NCBI GenBank assembly: GCA_023136155.1
Contig: JAGLRT010000002.1
Span: forward strand, 1 to 8,601
From: Methanosarcinales archaeon
Lineage (GTDB): Archaea > Halobacteriota > Methanosarcinia > Methanosarcinales > Methanocomedenaceae
DNA: 8,601 nucleotides
Direction of reading: 5' to 3'
Positions within the stretch are counted from its first letter, which is position 1, and every line of letters starts with the position of its first letter. Below are positions 1 to 6,124 of this stretch, piece after piece. The notes below the pieces were generated by a model. The model worked only from the letters and a program-made list of their open reading frames with translations. It did no database searches and was not told where the DNA came from. A program made the position numbers and the translations under genes.

Positions 1-33
1 TCATTTTACCCTGATTTTTGAAGTGTATACAAG

Positions 34-549
34 ATGACAGCTATTAAATTCGAAGCTGTTCCAGAATTCCCAAAAGAGTTGAATAGTGCAATTAAAAAAT
101 ATAAACACCTCGAAGAAGATTTTGAGAGATTCAAAAAAGCATTAGAAATACACCAACCACAAGAAATGCGTGGGACTTTAAAAATAAGTGGTCTTGGAAT
201 TAATGTTAAAATACCAATTTATAAGGTGAAGCATTTCAGGTCTCAAGATTTTAAAGGAAAAGGTTCTAAAAGCGGTTTTCGAATAATTTATGCACATATG
301 AACGAAGAACATAAAATGATTTTTATTGAGTTTTATCATAAAAATAATAAAACGAACCATGATGTTAAAAGAATAAAAAAATATTTTGAAGAATGTTACC
401 TAATAATAATAATAATTTTAGCCATACAGGCCGTCCCAAAAATCCTAATTTTACAAATTATATTCCTTAGTTTTAAATTTAAACGCTTAATTGAGCTTAT
501 TTCAGGGGAATTTTCTACTTTTGGGACAGCCTGTCAGAAGGATATTTGA
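34..549 (+). CDS. RelE/HigB-like toxin of a toxin-antitoxin system, 3' end altered by element insertion
   Basis: Residues about 62-120 have the look of the RelE/ParE superfamily, which are mRNA-cleaving or gyrase-inhibiting toxins: a basic stretch (FRSQDFKGKGSKSGFR), a beta strand (IIYAHM), then IEFYHKNNKTNHD and a basic C-terminal helix. The first 60 residues form a charged helical extension. The start is the first ATG after an in-frame TGA at 19-21; no strong Shine-Dalgarno is seen. No antitoxin gene lies in the window; it could be upstream of base 1. The natural protein should end near residue 121. Here the frame continues through a TAA-type trinucleotide run and a MITE-like element, adding about 50 residues, so the hydrophobic tail is probably an artefact of insertion or of a one-base slip and not a membrane segment. 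Strongly AT-rich compared with the genes to the right, which fits acquired DNA. Family is fairly sure; activity is not. Confidence 0.6.
   Translation: MTAIKFEAVPEFPKELNSAIKKYKHLEEDFERFKKALEIHQPQEMRGTLKISGLGINVKIPIYKVKHFRSQDFKGKGSKSGFRIIYAHMNEEHKMIFIEFYHKNNKTNHDVKRIKKYFEECYLIIIIILAIQAVPKILILQIIFLSFKFKRLIELISGEFSTFGTACQKDI
401..416. repeat. TAA trinucleotide run
   Basis: Five and a third tandem TAA units. In the toxin frame it reads as a run of isoleucines; one base over, it is a run of stop codons. A one-base slip upstream of it would turn the toxin's natural stop into read-through, so it marks where the original gene probably ended. Confidence 0.75.
426..534. mobile_element. MITE-like element with 16-bp terminal inverted repeats
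   Basis: The left end (426-441, acaggccgtcccaaaa) and the right end (519-534, ttttgggacagcctgt) are inverted copies with one mismatch. The 77-bp interior is AT-rich and has no gene of its own. The size, paired ends and lack of a transposase fit a miniature inverted-repeat element or a deletion derivative of a DDE-type insertion sequence. I see no clear target-site duplication next to the ends. It sits exactly between the conserved part of the toxin gene and the decayed repeat gene, and supplies the toxin's abnormal C-terminus. A plain long-stem hairpin is the alternative, though a 77-base loop makes a terminator unlikely. Confidence 0.6.
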
Positions 550-610
550 ATATTATAATGTACTGAGTCAGAAAGAATTCGAGATAATGAAGTTAACAGT
601 TACCGGAGCA

Positions 611-955
611 GTCAGCAAGATTGGAATTGCAGCGGTTGCTCACAGTATAGATTCTTCATCTTCTAAAGCAGGAAATATGCTGGGCACTATTGGGACAGCT
701 GCCATCAGGAGTAAGTAAATGGATACCCTGAATTATTCCATCACTGCACTATATAATATCGGCAGGGAAGCGGCAGTCAATTCAGTAGAAGGGGCAGTGA
801 GGCAAACTGCTCTCAAATTACGTAATATTGGCACTTCAGCCGTCCTGAACAATCTGCTGGAAGAAGGTAACCTGATTATATCCAGGTTGGAAGAAATGGG
901 TATTAATATAGCGATTACTGCTCTTGCAAATGTGGGGGTAAAGTCATCAATGCGC
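611..955 (+). repeat. Five coding repeats with an exact 69-bp (23-codon) period
   Basis: Units begin at 611, 680, 749, 818 and 887, each exactly 69 bases after the last. They open with VSKIGIAAV, LGTIGTAAI, LYNIGREAA, LRNIGTSAV and LEEMGINIA. The DNA sequences of the units have diverged, so the period is preserved at protein level, as expected for an old solenoid protein. Unit 2 contains the in-frame TAA at 716-718 in place of one residue. After 955 the register is lost; a further LANVGVKSS lies 12 codons into unit 5. Confidence 0.7.
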
Positions 956-968
956 AAACTTGGGGATG

Positions 969-1060
969 CTATAGACCAGACTGTATGGGCATTAAAGGTG
1001 TGGCTGTCATGGAATATTGAAGGGTGTCTCCCCTATAGACCAGACCGTATGGGCATTAAA
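969..1060 (+). repeat. 28-bp direct repeat, 64 bp apart (27/28 identical)
   Basis: Copies at 969-996 and 1033-1060 both start ctatagaccagac/c and end gtatgggcattaaa, with a single C/T difference. The 36 bases between them are unique. The 64-bp offset is not a multiple of three, so the motif IDQTVWAL is read in one frame from copy 1 and in another from copy 2. The near identity contrasts with the diverged 69-bp repeats next to it, so this looks like a recent duplication that helped break the gene. Confidence 0.85.
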
Positions 1061-1277
1061 TGAAGTGGTCAGATATCCCATAACTTAAAGACCGGGAAAT
1101 TCTATTTCAATATCTGCTAAAGCTTTTGCCAGACTCTCAGAACTGGAGCAGATGAAGATCGACAAAATGATAAAAGAACTAGAGCAATATTTTGGTGCTG
1201 ATGAGACTAAACGTTTCAAGCAGTTCGAGAAAGAATACAATTCGGCAGCAGAGGAAAGCAGGTAAAAAGGTAAGCAA

Positions 1278-1766
1278 ATGAAAGAGAAAGTGTACGTTAT
1301 TGATACATCTGGTTTTATTGTGGGTGTCCAGTTCAATGATGGTGATATGGTGACAGTGCCCGGTGTGGTGGATGAGATTATTGATAGCACCAGCCGGTTA
1401 AGATTCGACCTGATGTACGATGCGGGTTTAAAGGTGGAACCCCCGCTTGGTACATTCAAAGAACAGGTGGTATCGGCAGCAGCATCTACCGGAGATGCAG
1501 GTGTACTCTCTAAGACGGATATTGAAGTACTTGCAAAGGCGTTGGAACTTGCTCAAAACTCGAAGGTGATTTTTATAACAGATGATTATGCTGTTCAAAA
1601 TGTTGCTTCTTGTCTGGAACTGGAGTTTAAACCTGCGGGTTCGTCAGGGATTACGAAAAAAATTGTATGGGAGCTGAGGTGTACCGGGTGCGGAATAGTA
1701 GTTAATTATGGCAGTGAGTGCCAGATATGTGGGTCTGCTATAAGGAGACGCCGGGCAAGGCATTGA
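1278..1766 (+). CDS. nob1: Ribosome biogenesis endoribonuclease Nob1 (PIN domain plus zinc ribbon)
   Basis: Nob1 makes the final cut at the 3' end of small-subunit rRNA in archaea and eukaryotes. The N-terminal PIN nuclease domain (about 1-115) shows the acidic metal-binding set: D9 in VIDTSGF, E33 in VPGVVDEI, D81 in LSKTDIEVLA, and D102-D103 in FITDDYAVQNVA. A linker leads to a zinc ribbon with C135-x2-C138 and C148-x2-C151, followed by a very basic tail (RRRRARH) suited to rRNA contact. At 162 residues it is the usual archaeal length. The ATG is preceded by AAGGT at 1267-1271 with a 6-base spacer. It follows the broken repeat gene by 12 bases and is followed 53 bases later by gfcR, which has its own putative promoter. 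All key residues are present. Confidence 0.93.
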   Translation: MKEKVYVIDTSGFIVGVQFNDGDMVTVPGVVDEIIDSTSRLRFDLMYDAGLKVEPPLGTFKEQVVSAAASTGDAGVLSKTDIEVLAKALELAQNSKVIFITDDYAVQNVASCLELEFKPAGSSGITKKIVWELRCTGCGIVVNYGSECQICGSAIRRRRARH

Positions 1767-1781
1767 TAGTTTTGGATTAAA

Positions 1782-1789
1782 TTTATATT
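1782..1789 (+). promoter_or_regulatory. TATA-like box for gfcR
   Basis: The sequence tttatatt, with a purine/A-rich stretch just upstream (ggattaaa), lies in the nob1-gfcR gap. Initiation about 26 bases past its centre would fall near 1812, only some 8 bases before the gfcR ATG. No Shine-Dalgarno precedes that ATG, so a nearly leaderless transcript is likely. Inferred from spacing only. Confidence 0.45.
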
Positions 1790-1819
1790 GTTACAGGATG
1801 AATTATTGTTGGTATTGCT

Positions 1820-2437
1820 ATGAAGAACATCAAAGATCTTATTCAAAAAGCACTTGAACTCCAGCAGAGCGGTCTTTCAGAGGAACAAATTGCAGATGAA
1901 CTTAATGTTTCAGGAGATACGGCGACCTGGCTTTTGGCTCATTCCACAAAAGGGGAAATATCCCCGGCTCCAAAGGATATTTATGTTAATTGGAGCACTA
2001 TTGGCCAGAACTCAAGGCGCTTGAGTCTGGTAGCAGGTGCAATGACAGATTTGCTGCTGGAAAGCCTTGAAAGTTCACAGTCCAATGTGGATGTTGTAGT
2101 GGGTGTGGCCCTGAGCGGCGTGCCAATAGCCAGCCTGGTTGCCGAAGAACTGGAAGTTGAACTGGCATTGTTCCAATCTAACAAGCAAGCCAATAAGAAT
2201 TCCCACAAAGGTATGCTGTCCCAGAATTATTCAAGTGTGGATGGTAAAGACTGCGTTATCGTTGATGATGTTATCACCACCGGGAATACTATTAGCAATG
2301 TTACATCCCTACTCAAATCCAGAAAGGCTAATCCCACTGCTATTGCTGTGTTGATTGACAAGAACGGTATGGATTCCATTGACAATGTTCCTGTGAGTTC
2401 ATTGCTAAGGGTTTCGAGAGTGGACAAGGTAGAGTGA
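1820..2437 (+). CDS. gfcR: GfcR-type transcription regulator (HTH plus orotate phosphoribosyltransferase-like domain)
   Basis: The N-terminal 45 residues hold a helix-turn-helix (about 18-40, GLSEEQIADELNVSGDTATW). The rest (about 60-205) is a type I phosphoribosyltransferase fold. It shows the loop GVALSGVPIA (95-104) and the PRPP-binding motif CVIVDDVITTGNT (145-157) with its paired aspartates and TTGNT loop. This arrangement defines the archaeal PyrE-like/GfcR family, about 205 residues long. In haloarchaea the family member regulates sugar catabolic genes; in methanogens the role is not settled, but ligand sensing through the PRTase domain (PRPP or a nucleotide) is the usual idea. It is not the true pyrE because of the N-terminal DNA-binding domain. 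The ATG at 1820 has no Shine-Dalgarno, in keeping with a short leader. It converges with the minus-strand operon that includes PRPP synthetase. Confidence 0.88.
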   Translation: MKNIKDLIQKALELQQSGLSEEQIADELNVSGDTATWLLAHSTKGEISPAPKDIYVNWSTIGQNSRRLSLVAGAMTDLLLESLESSQSNVDVVVGVALSGVPIASLVAEELEVELALFQSNKQANKNSHKGMLSQNYSSVDGKDCVIVDDVITTGNTISNVTSLLKSRKANPTAIAVLIDKNGMDSIDNVPVSSLLRVSRVDKVE

Positions 2438-2545
2438 GCAGTAGAACAATACTTGAATCTCTTATATCTCACCCCTAGCCAGATTAAATTATATTCATCA
2501 GTCATCGGTTAAGGAGATTGATTGTCTAAACAAGTCGTTCCTATA

Positions 2546-3412
2546 TTATTCCCATGATCTGAATGATAAAATCTTTTCTTCCAATATGTCGACATCGTAC
2601 ATATCAGCGTTCAGTATCACCCGCTCCAACCCGGTAGTATCCTTGCAATCGCTTTTAAAATAAACAGTGTTCCCCATCAAATGCAGTGTAGGATATATCT
2701 CAAGCATTTCCGGGCTGGGTTGGGCGAATCCAGGTGGTGTGCCTGAAAGGTCGAACATATCAACCAGTTCAAGCTCAATTGGGCTATTGCACCGCTGGAC
2801 ACAACTGGGTGGCACTTCACCATAATACCGCGCAGTATGACAGGAGCGAGTGTATGATACTGCAATAAATTCAGCATGTCCGGCCACCGGAAGCCCGGTC
2901 GTGAAAGCAGCCCTGATCGTTCTGGATTCCAGGTCGGTCTCCATGGCCGATATGCCCATACCCTTCATGAATTCCAATGTCCTGCTGTAATTAAGATTAG
3001 TCTGTAAAAATGCAGCCTTTACTTCCTCTGATTCATCCCGTACCAGATGGTCCACCCAGGGGCATGCTTCGGATGTATGTACGATACCCCGACCGGCTGC
3101 GATCGCTTCAAAGCCGTCCAGCCCGCCATCCCTGTGCAAGGCATACAACACCCCCACATCATTGACCACCAGCCTGATGCCCCGAGGCAGACCCCTGATA
3201 TATTCCAGTACCCGGCCATAGTGATTTTGTGGTGTGATTGGCGTTACCACTGTCATGTCTTCCACCTGCCCGGCAATTTTGCCCACTTGCTCGATGGATG
3301 GAAGCCTGTGCACACAGCTCTCGCTGCCAATGCCTAAGCTGGCTCTATGTTCCTCACACAGACCCAACAATCTGTCAATCTTTGCCGTATCATTGGTACG
3401 TATCTCGATCAC
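2546..3412 (-). CDS. UbiV-like U32-family iron-sulfur protein
   Basis: A 288-residue protein whose core AVSYTRSCHTARYYGE… matches the UbiV signature seen in bacteria (SARC.TAR…C…C). Cysteines C191, C204 and C208 have the 13 and 4 residue spacings of the E. coli UbiV cluster ligands C180, C193 and C197. C33 (GIGSESCVHR) sits where UbiV has its fourth ligand (C39, LGEAVCSKR). A 4Fe-4S cluster is therefore likely. U32 proteins of this type do not act as peptidases; known relatives hydroxylate ubiquinone precursors, tRNA or rRNA without oxygen. The start is GTG, chosen because AGAGGT lies 7 bases upstream (3420-3425) and overlaps the TAG stop of the preceding gene. It is the last gene of the prs operon, 11 bases after the UbiU-like partner. 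Substrate unknown. The U32/UbiV likeness is well supported; equivalence of function is not. Confidence 0.75.
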   Translation of the reverse strand: MIEIRTNDTAKIDRLLGLCEEHRASLGIGSESCVHRLPSIEQVGKIAGQVEDMTVVTPITPQNHYGRVLEYIRGLPRGIRLVVNDVGVLYALHRDGGLDGFEAIAAGRGIVHTSEACPWVDHLVRDESEEVKAAFLQTNLNYSRTLEFMKGMGISAMETDLESRTIRAAFTTGLPVAGHAEFIAVSYTRSCHTARYYGEVPPSCVQRCNSPIELELVDMFDLSGTPPGFAQPSPEMLEIYPTLHLMGNTVYFKSDCKDTTGLERVILNADMYDVDILEEKILSFRSWE

Positions 3413-3423
3413 GTAACAAACCT

Positions 3424-4347
3424 CTATACATATGAATCATTTATAGGTGTTTTCAGGTACTTGCACCTGTGCTGGTCGCACATCATCATCCAGAATGGTA
3501 TCTCTTGCAGTACCCAATCCTTGACTTCGGCTGGCGTAGCACCATTCGAAACCATATCAATACCGCTGCGGTAAGTCTGGATAATTGTCCGTATCATCTC
3601 AGGATTCATGCACCTGCCAACTACTTTTAATGCCGATACCCCTGCGTCCATTAACTGTCCCATGCTGCACAGCGAACAATCCGTGCCCGCATCCAGTATG
3701 GCATGCAGCCTGCCGTCCTCAGACACCCTGTAATTCGCCCTGCATGGCAACCCCAGACTGATGGCCTCGTCTGCATTATGTATCAAATGACAGGTGCCGT
3801 TGATATTGGAACACCCGAACTGGCCGAACACTTCCAGTTCCACGCCCAGGCCCGACAACTGCCTAATCTCGTCCATGGTTATCTTAAAAGGCAGCACCAC
3901 CTTGGCCACACCCAGGTCGGCCAGCATCTCGATTTGGCCCCGGTTAAAATTATTAAGTAACACGCTGGCATGTATGGGCAGTCCCAAATCCAGTTCATGC
4001 AATAATGACAGGGCACCAAACTCGCCCACTATAAGGGCATCCACCCCGGCATCCACCCCCCGCATCACATGGTCGATATACATCTCTTCTATGGAATCTG
4101 CCATGAACGGCGCATTGACAGTATAATCCACCATCACACCCCGTTCATGAGCAAACGTCACAATATTTGCCAGTTCGACCTGATCTTTAACATTGCAGCT
4201 CCGGCCCCTGCCAGATAGGTTCAGGTTCACAAGTCCCGGAGTTTCAAGGCCAAGATATATCTCATCAGCACCAGCTTCAATCACATTGACGGCAGTAGCC
4301 ATGGACTCTGCCGGGGCCATGAGGTTCATTTTTGTTCGTGGTTTCAT
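3424..4347 (-). CDS. U32-family protein, UbiU-like partner
   Basis: The N-terminus (MNLMAPAES…AGADEIYLGL) and LKVVGR near residue 240 are classic U32/COG0826 marks of a TIM-barrel protein. Cysteines C179 and C186 keep the 7-residue spacing of E. coli UbiU C169 and C176 (FGCSNINGTC versus LCIMSEGRC). C202 (LPCRANYR) corresponds to UbiU C193, with C224 or C227 (TDCSLC) as the fourth ligand, so a 4Fe-4S cluster is expected. Two further cysteines lie at the extreme C-terminus (C290, C295). Length 307 is near the UbiU size and shorter than RlhA/TrhP-type members. The upstream gene prs ends 3 bases before this ATG, so they are translationally linked; a start at M7 (MNLMAPAES) would match the family N-terminus better, but neither ATG has a clear Shine-Dalgarno. 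It ends in TAG. Likely works as a heterodimer with the adjacent UbiV-like protein. Often annotated just as 'peptidase U32', which is probably misleading. Confidence 0.78.
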   Translation of the reverse strand: MKPRTKMNLMAPAESMATAVNVIEAGADEIYLGLETPGLVNLNLSGRGRSCNVKDQVELANIVTFAHERGVMVDYTVNAPFMADSIEEMYIDHVMRGVDAGVDALIVGEFGALSLLHELDLGLPIHASVLLNNFNRGQIEMLADLGVAKVVLPFKITMDEIRQLSGLGVELEVFGQFGCSNINGTCHLIHNADEAISLGLPCRANYRVSEDGRLHAILDAGTDCSLCSMGQLMDAGVSALKVVGRCMNPEMIRTIIQTYRSGIDMVSNGATPAEVKDWVLQEIPFWMMMCDQHRCKYLKTPINDSYV

Positions 4348-4350
4348 GCA

Positions 4351-5202
4351 TTATAATTCGCTTAAAGTCTTTGCCAACAGGGGAGCCACACTTACCCTGC
4401 TTACGGCTTTTTCAATGGTATCGGTGGCAATCACATCCACAACACCTGAACGGGACAACTTAAGAATGGCACTGCCCGCCAGTACCGGGTGGATGCATGC
4501 AACATATACATCGGCTGCACCCTGTTCCCTGAGCATGCGCACAGCCTCTGCCATGGTACCTCCTGTTGATATTATATCATCCAGTATCACTACGTCCCTG
4601 TCCTTCACATCAAGGTTCTTGGGAGTCACCTTGACTGTGTCGCCACTGAGCCGTTTCTTTTCAAGATAATCGTAATCAATTCCCAGATTTTCTGCCGCAG
4701 ACGCAGCCAGTCCCTTTGCCCCTTCATCAGGAGCCAGTATCACAGGATTCCGGAAGTGGTCCATGTCAAGTATATACTGCCCTATCAGAGGTGCTGCATT
4801 GACATTCACAGTATTACACCTGAAATGTTCAAGCACCGAAGTTTCGTGTATGTTTACTGTTATTACATTGTCTGCTTCAATGGGTCGGGCCACAGCCCTG
4901 GCACTGAGCGCCTCGCCACTGTTGAATATTTTATCCTGTCTGGCATAGCCCATGTAGGGAATAACCACATGGATGCGGTCGGCTGTGCTGCAAGCATCAA
5001 TAAGCTGTAGAAGTGCTACATAATCTGAATCTGTGGCCGTGCTTTGTACAATTACGGCTTCAAGGCCGATTTCGTCAATGATACGAATATACATCTCATT
5101 GTCAGGGAACGTTTTAAACTCGCATACTGCAAGTTCACATCCCAGGGTAGAAGCTACCTTGCTGGCTAAAAGTTGTGATGATGGCCCTCCAATTACTTTC
5201 AA
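4351..5202 (-). CDS. prs: Ribose-phosphate pyrophosphokinase (PRPP synthetase), archaeal type
   Basis: Makes PRPP from ribose 5-phosphate and ATP for nucleotide, histidine, tryptophan and methanopterin-type cofactor synthesis. Motifs, numbered from the start chosen here: KVIGGPSSQLLA at the N-terminus, FPDNEMYIR (32-40), IPYMGYARQDK with the RQDK nucleotide loop (88-91), histidine of NIHETSVLEHF (about 119), the flexible-loop EKKR (181-184), and the PRPP loop VVILDDIISTGGT (204-216). Length 283 is right for archaeal Prs, shorter than the bacterial form. The frame is open five codons further upstream (TTG at 5217), but TTG at 5202 is preferred: GAGGT lies 8 bases before it and it gives the canonical family N-terminus. 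First gene of a three-gene operon with the two U32 proteins. Confidence 0.93.
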   Translation of the reverse strand: MKVIGGPSSQLLASKVASTLGCELAVCEFKTFPDNEMYIRIIDEIGLEAVIVQSTATDSDYVALLQLIDACSTADRIHVVIPYMGYARQDKIFNSGEALSARAVARPIEADNVITVNIHETSVLEHFRCNTVNVNAAPLIGQYILDMDHFRNPVILAPDEGAKGLAASAAENLGIDYDYLEKKRLSGDTVKVTPKNLDVKDRDVVILDDIISTGGTMAEAVRMLREQGAADVYVACIHPVLAGSAILKLSRSGVVDVIATDTIEKAVSRVSVAPLLAKTLSEL

Positions 5203-5210
5203 AATCAAAT

Positions 5211-5215
5211 ACCTC
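5211..5215 (-). promoter_or_regulatory. Shine-Dalgarno that sets the prs start
   Basis: GAGGT on the minus strand, 8 bases before the TTG at 5202 and inside the longer open frame from 5217. Its position argues for the inner TTG as the start of prs. Confidence 0.7.
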
Positions 5216-5245
5216 AAATCTTCATTTTTGACAGGTAGTATACTC

Positions 5246-5260
5246 TAATATAGCATAAAT
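5246..5260 (-). promoter_or_regulatory. Probable TATA box of the prs-U32 operon
   Basis: Reads atttatgctatatta on the minus strand. Initiation about 25-27 bases downstream falls near 5222, leaving a leader of about 20 bases that includes the GAGGT ribosome site. No other well-placed AT-rich box lies closer. Confidence 0.4.
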
Positions 5261-5352
5261 CATTGTTGTTATTTACTTATTGGACGTTTCCATAACATCT
5301 CAAACAAGTAGAGAATAGTTTACCTTTAGATTGTCATAGCAATAAATTAAAA

Positions 5353-5661
5353 ATGGGAGATAAATTATAGATAAAACCAAAAAGCGCAAAACCATTCGTG
5401 CTCAACGGATACAGCATCTCAGCCATCTCAATACCCATCATGGCACTGGCATACGGTTGGCCACTGGTTCTGGTCGCACAGGTGATGGATAGGACTGGTG
5501 AAGGACTGCATACCTCGGGCCTGGGTGCACTTATTGCGGATTCCTCTGATATTGCACACACGGGTCGGTTCTTTAGACTTCACAAGTCAATGGATCGGTG
5601 GCAGGGTAGCATTCCGATCTTCAATGCTCCCTATATTGTTCATGCCACACCGGGAAAATAA
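5353..5661 (+). pseudogene. Fragment of a major facilitator superfamily transporter
   Basis: The frame from 5371 reads KPFVLNGYSISAISIPIM, then GWPLVLVAQVMDRTGEG and ALIADSS…GRFFRLHKSMD. This follows the cytoplasmic loop and helices around TM3-TM5 of MFS proteins (rKP.vl.GY.lsa…, R..DR.GkG.rt, alIadss…Gr.FglhramD). A TAG at 5368-5370 cuts the frame off from MGDKL upstream, where the MFS loop would continue. No start codon with a ribosome site exists; GTG at 5398 lies inside the motif. After MD the similarity fades (RWQGSIPIFN…), so it is also broken or deleted at the 3' side. About 100 of the usual 400 residues remain. It ends 6 bases before the convergent rimI stop. Substrate cannot be told. 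Confidence 0.65.
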
Positions 5662-5666
5662 AAGGC

Positions 5667-6101
5667 TCAAAGTTCCTTTTTCATAATCAGTGCATCTTCA
5701 CCGTCAGTGTAATACCCTCGCTCTACCCATGCCGGCACAAAACCCCGTCTCAAGTAAAAATGCTGGGCAGGTATGTTATTCATCCTGACCTCCAGACTTG
5801 CCACACTTACCCCTTTTTCATTTAACACGTTACATATCCTGTTAATCAATTGGGTGCCAACACCCCTAGCCCGGTAAGCTTCTTTCACTGCCAGTGTAAA
5901 AATCCTGCCTTTACCCGGAACTGAAATATAACCCACAATATACCCTATCACTTTTCCAGCATCTACTGCTACATAAAAACCGCTTGAGACTTGTTCATAC
6001 ATTTCCATGTATATGTAAGGGTCATGTTCTTGGAATATCTGACTTTCCAGTTCAATAACACTGTTGAAATCTTCTGGTTGGAACAGACGAAATAAAAACA
6101 A
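5667..6101 (-). CDS. rimI: RimI/Ard1-type protein N-terminal acetyltransferase (GNAT)
   Basis: A 144-residue single GNAT domain. It has the N-terminal FRLFQPEDFNSVIELE, a central strand (RIFTLAV), and the acetyl-CoA binding loop R77-A-R79-G-V-G82 (YRARGVGTQL). Next come the LEVRMNN segment (103-109) and HFYLRRGF near the C-terminus. LEVR.N…A..FY.R.GF is typical of RimI and its archaeal counterpart, which acetylate protein N-termini with relaxed specificity. The frame is open to a TTG at 6119, but the TTG at 6101 is chosen because AGGTG (6108-6112) lies 6 bases upstream and the N-terminus then matches the family. Second gene of a two-gene operon, 23 bases after the coiled-coil gene. GNAT assignment is secure; the exact target is not. 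Confidence 0.85.
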   Translation of the reverse strand: MFLFRLFQPEDFNSVIELESQIFQEHDPYIYMEMYEQVSSGFYVAVDAGKVIGYIVGYISVPGKGRIFTLAVKEAYRARGVGTQLINRICNVLNEKGVSVASLEVRMNNIPAQHFYLRRGFVPAWVERGYYTDGEDALIMKKEL

Positions 6102-6124
6102 AAACGACACCTGAAACAATAATA

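Larger units (their letters stand above)
587..1265 (+). pseudogene. Decayed gene for a 23-residue-repeat (HEAT-like helical) protein
   Basis: The reading frame from the ATG at 587 encodes helical repeats with the signature (L/V)..(I/M)G..A. It stops at TAA 716-718, resumes at once in the same frame (ATG 719), and goes out of frame inside a duplicated segment around 997-1032. From there the sense frame is the next one over (…QTVWALNEVVRYPIT), which hits a TAA at 1086-1088 and then stays open to 1265. The last part (1089-1265) is charged and helical, with LSELEQMKIDKMIKELEQYF at its core. So the gene carries two nonsense codons and one frameshift, with the repeat structure intact across the first. 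The repeats suggest a protein-interaction scaffold; I do not recognise a specific family. The 5' end may have been lost when the element at 426-534 inserted. An independent 37-residue ORF beginning at ATG 1152 is a less likely reading of the 3' piece. It ends 12 bases before nob1, so the two were probably once co-transcribed. Confidence 0.6.

Noticed and set aside
400..500. Membrane helix at the C-terminus of the toxin (YLIIIIILAIQAVPK…)
   Set aside because: It is encoded by a trinucleotide run and the MITE-like element, lies beyond the conserved domain, and is best explained as accidental read-through.
426..534. Intrinsic terminator hairpin
   Set aside because: The arms are separated by 77 bases and no T-run follows, so a mobile-element origin fits better.
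611..1060. CRISPR array
   Set aside because: The repeats are either coding repeats diverged at DNA level or a single pair of 28-bp copies; there is no series of identical repeats with spacers.
1085..1459. Minus-strand 124-codon open frame over the start of nob1
   Set aside because: It is antisense to Nob1 codons and the pseudogene tail, with no recognisable motif.
2438..2545. Small gene or RNA between the convergent gfcR and UbiV-like genes
   Set aside because: The 108 bases hold no start with a ribosome site, no stable hairpin that I can see, and no tRNA-like pattern.
3703..4669. Plus-strand open frames opposite the U32 and prs genes
   Set aside because: They mirror GC-rich coding sequence of the real minus-strand genes and have no ribosome site or family resemblance.
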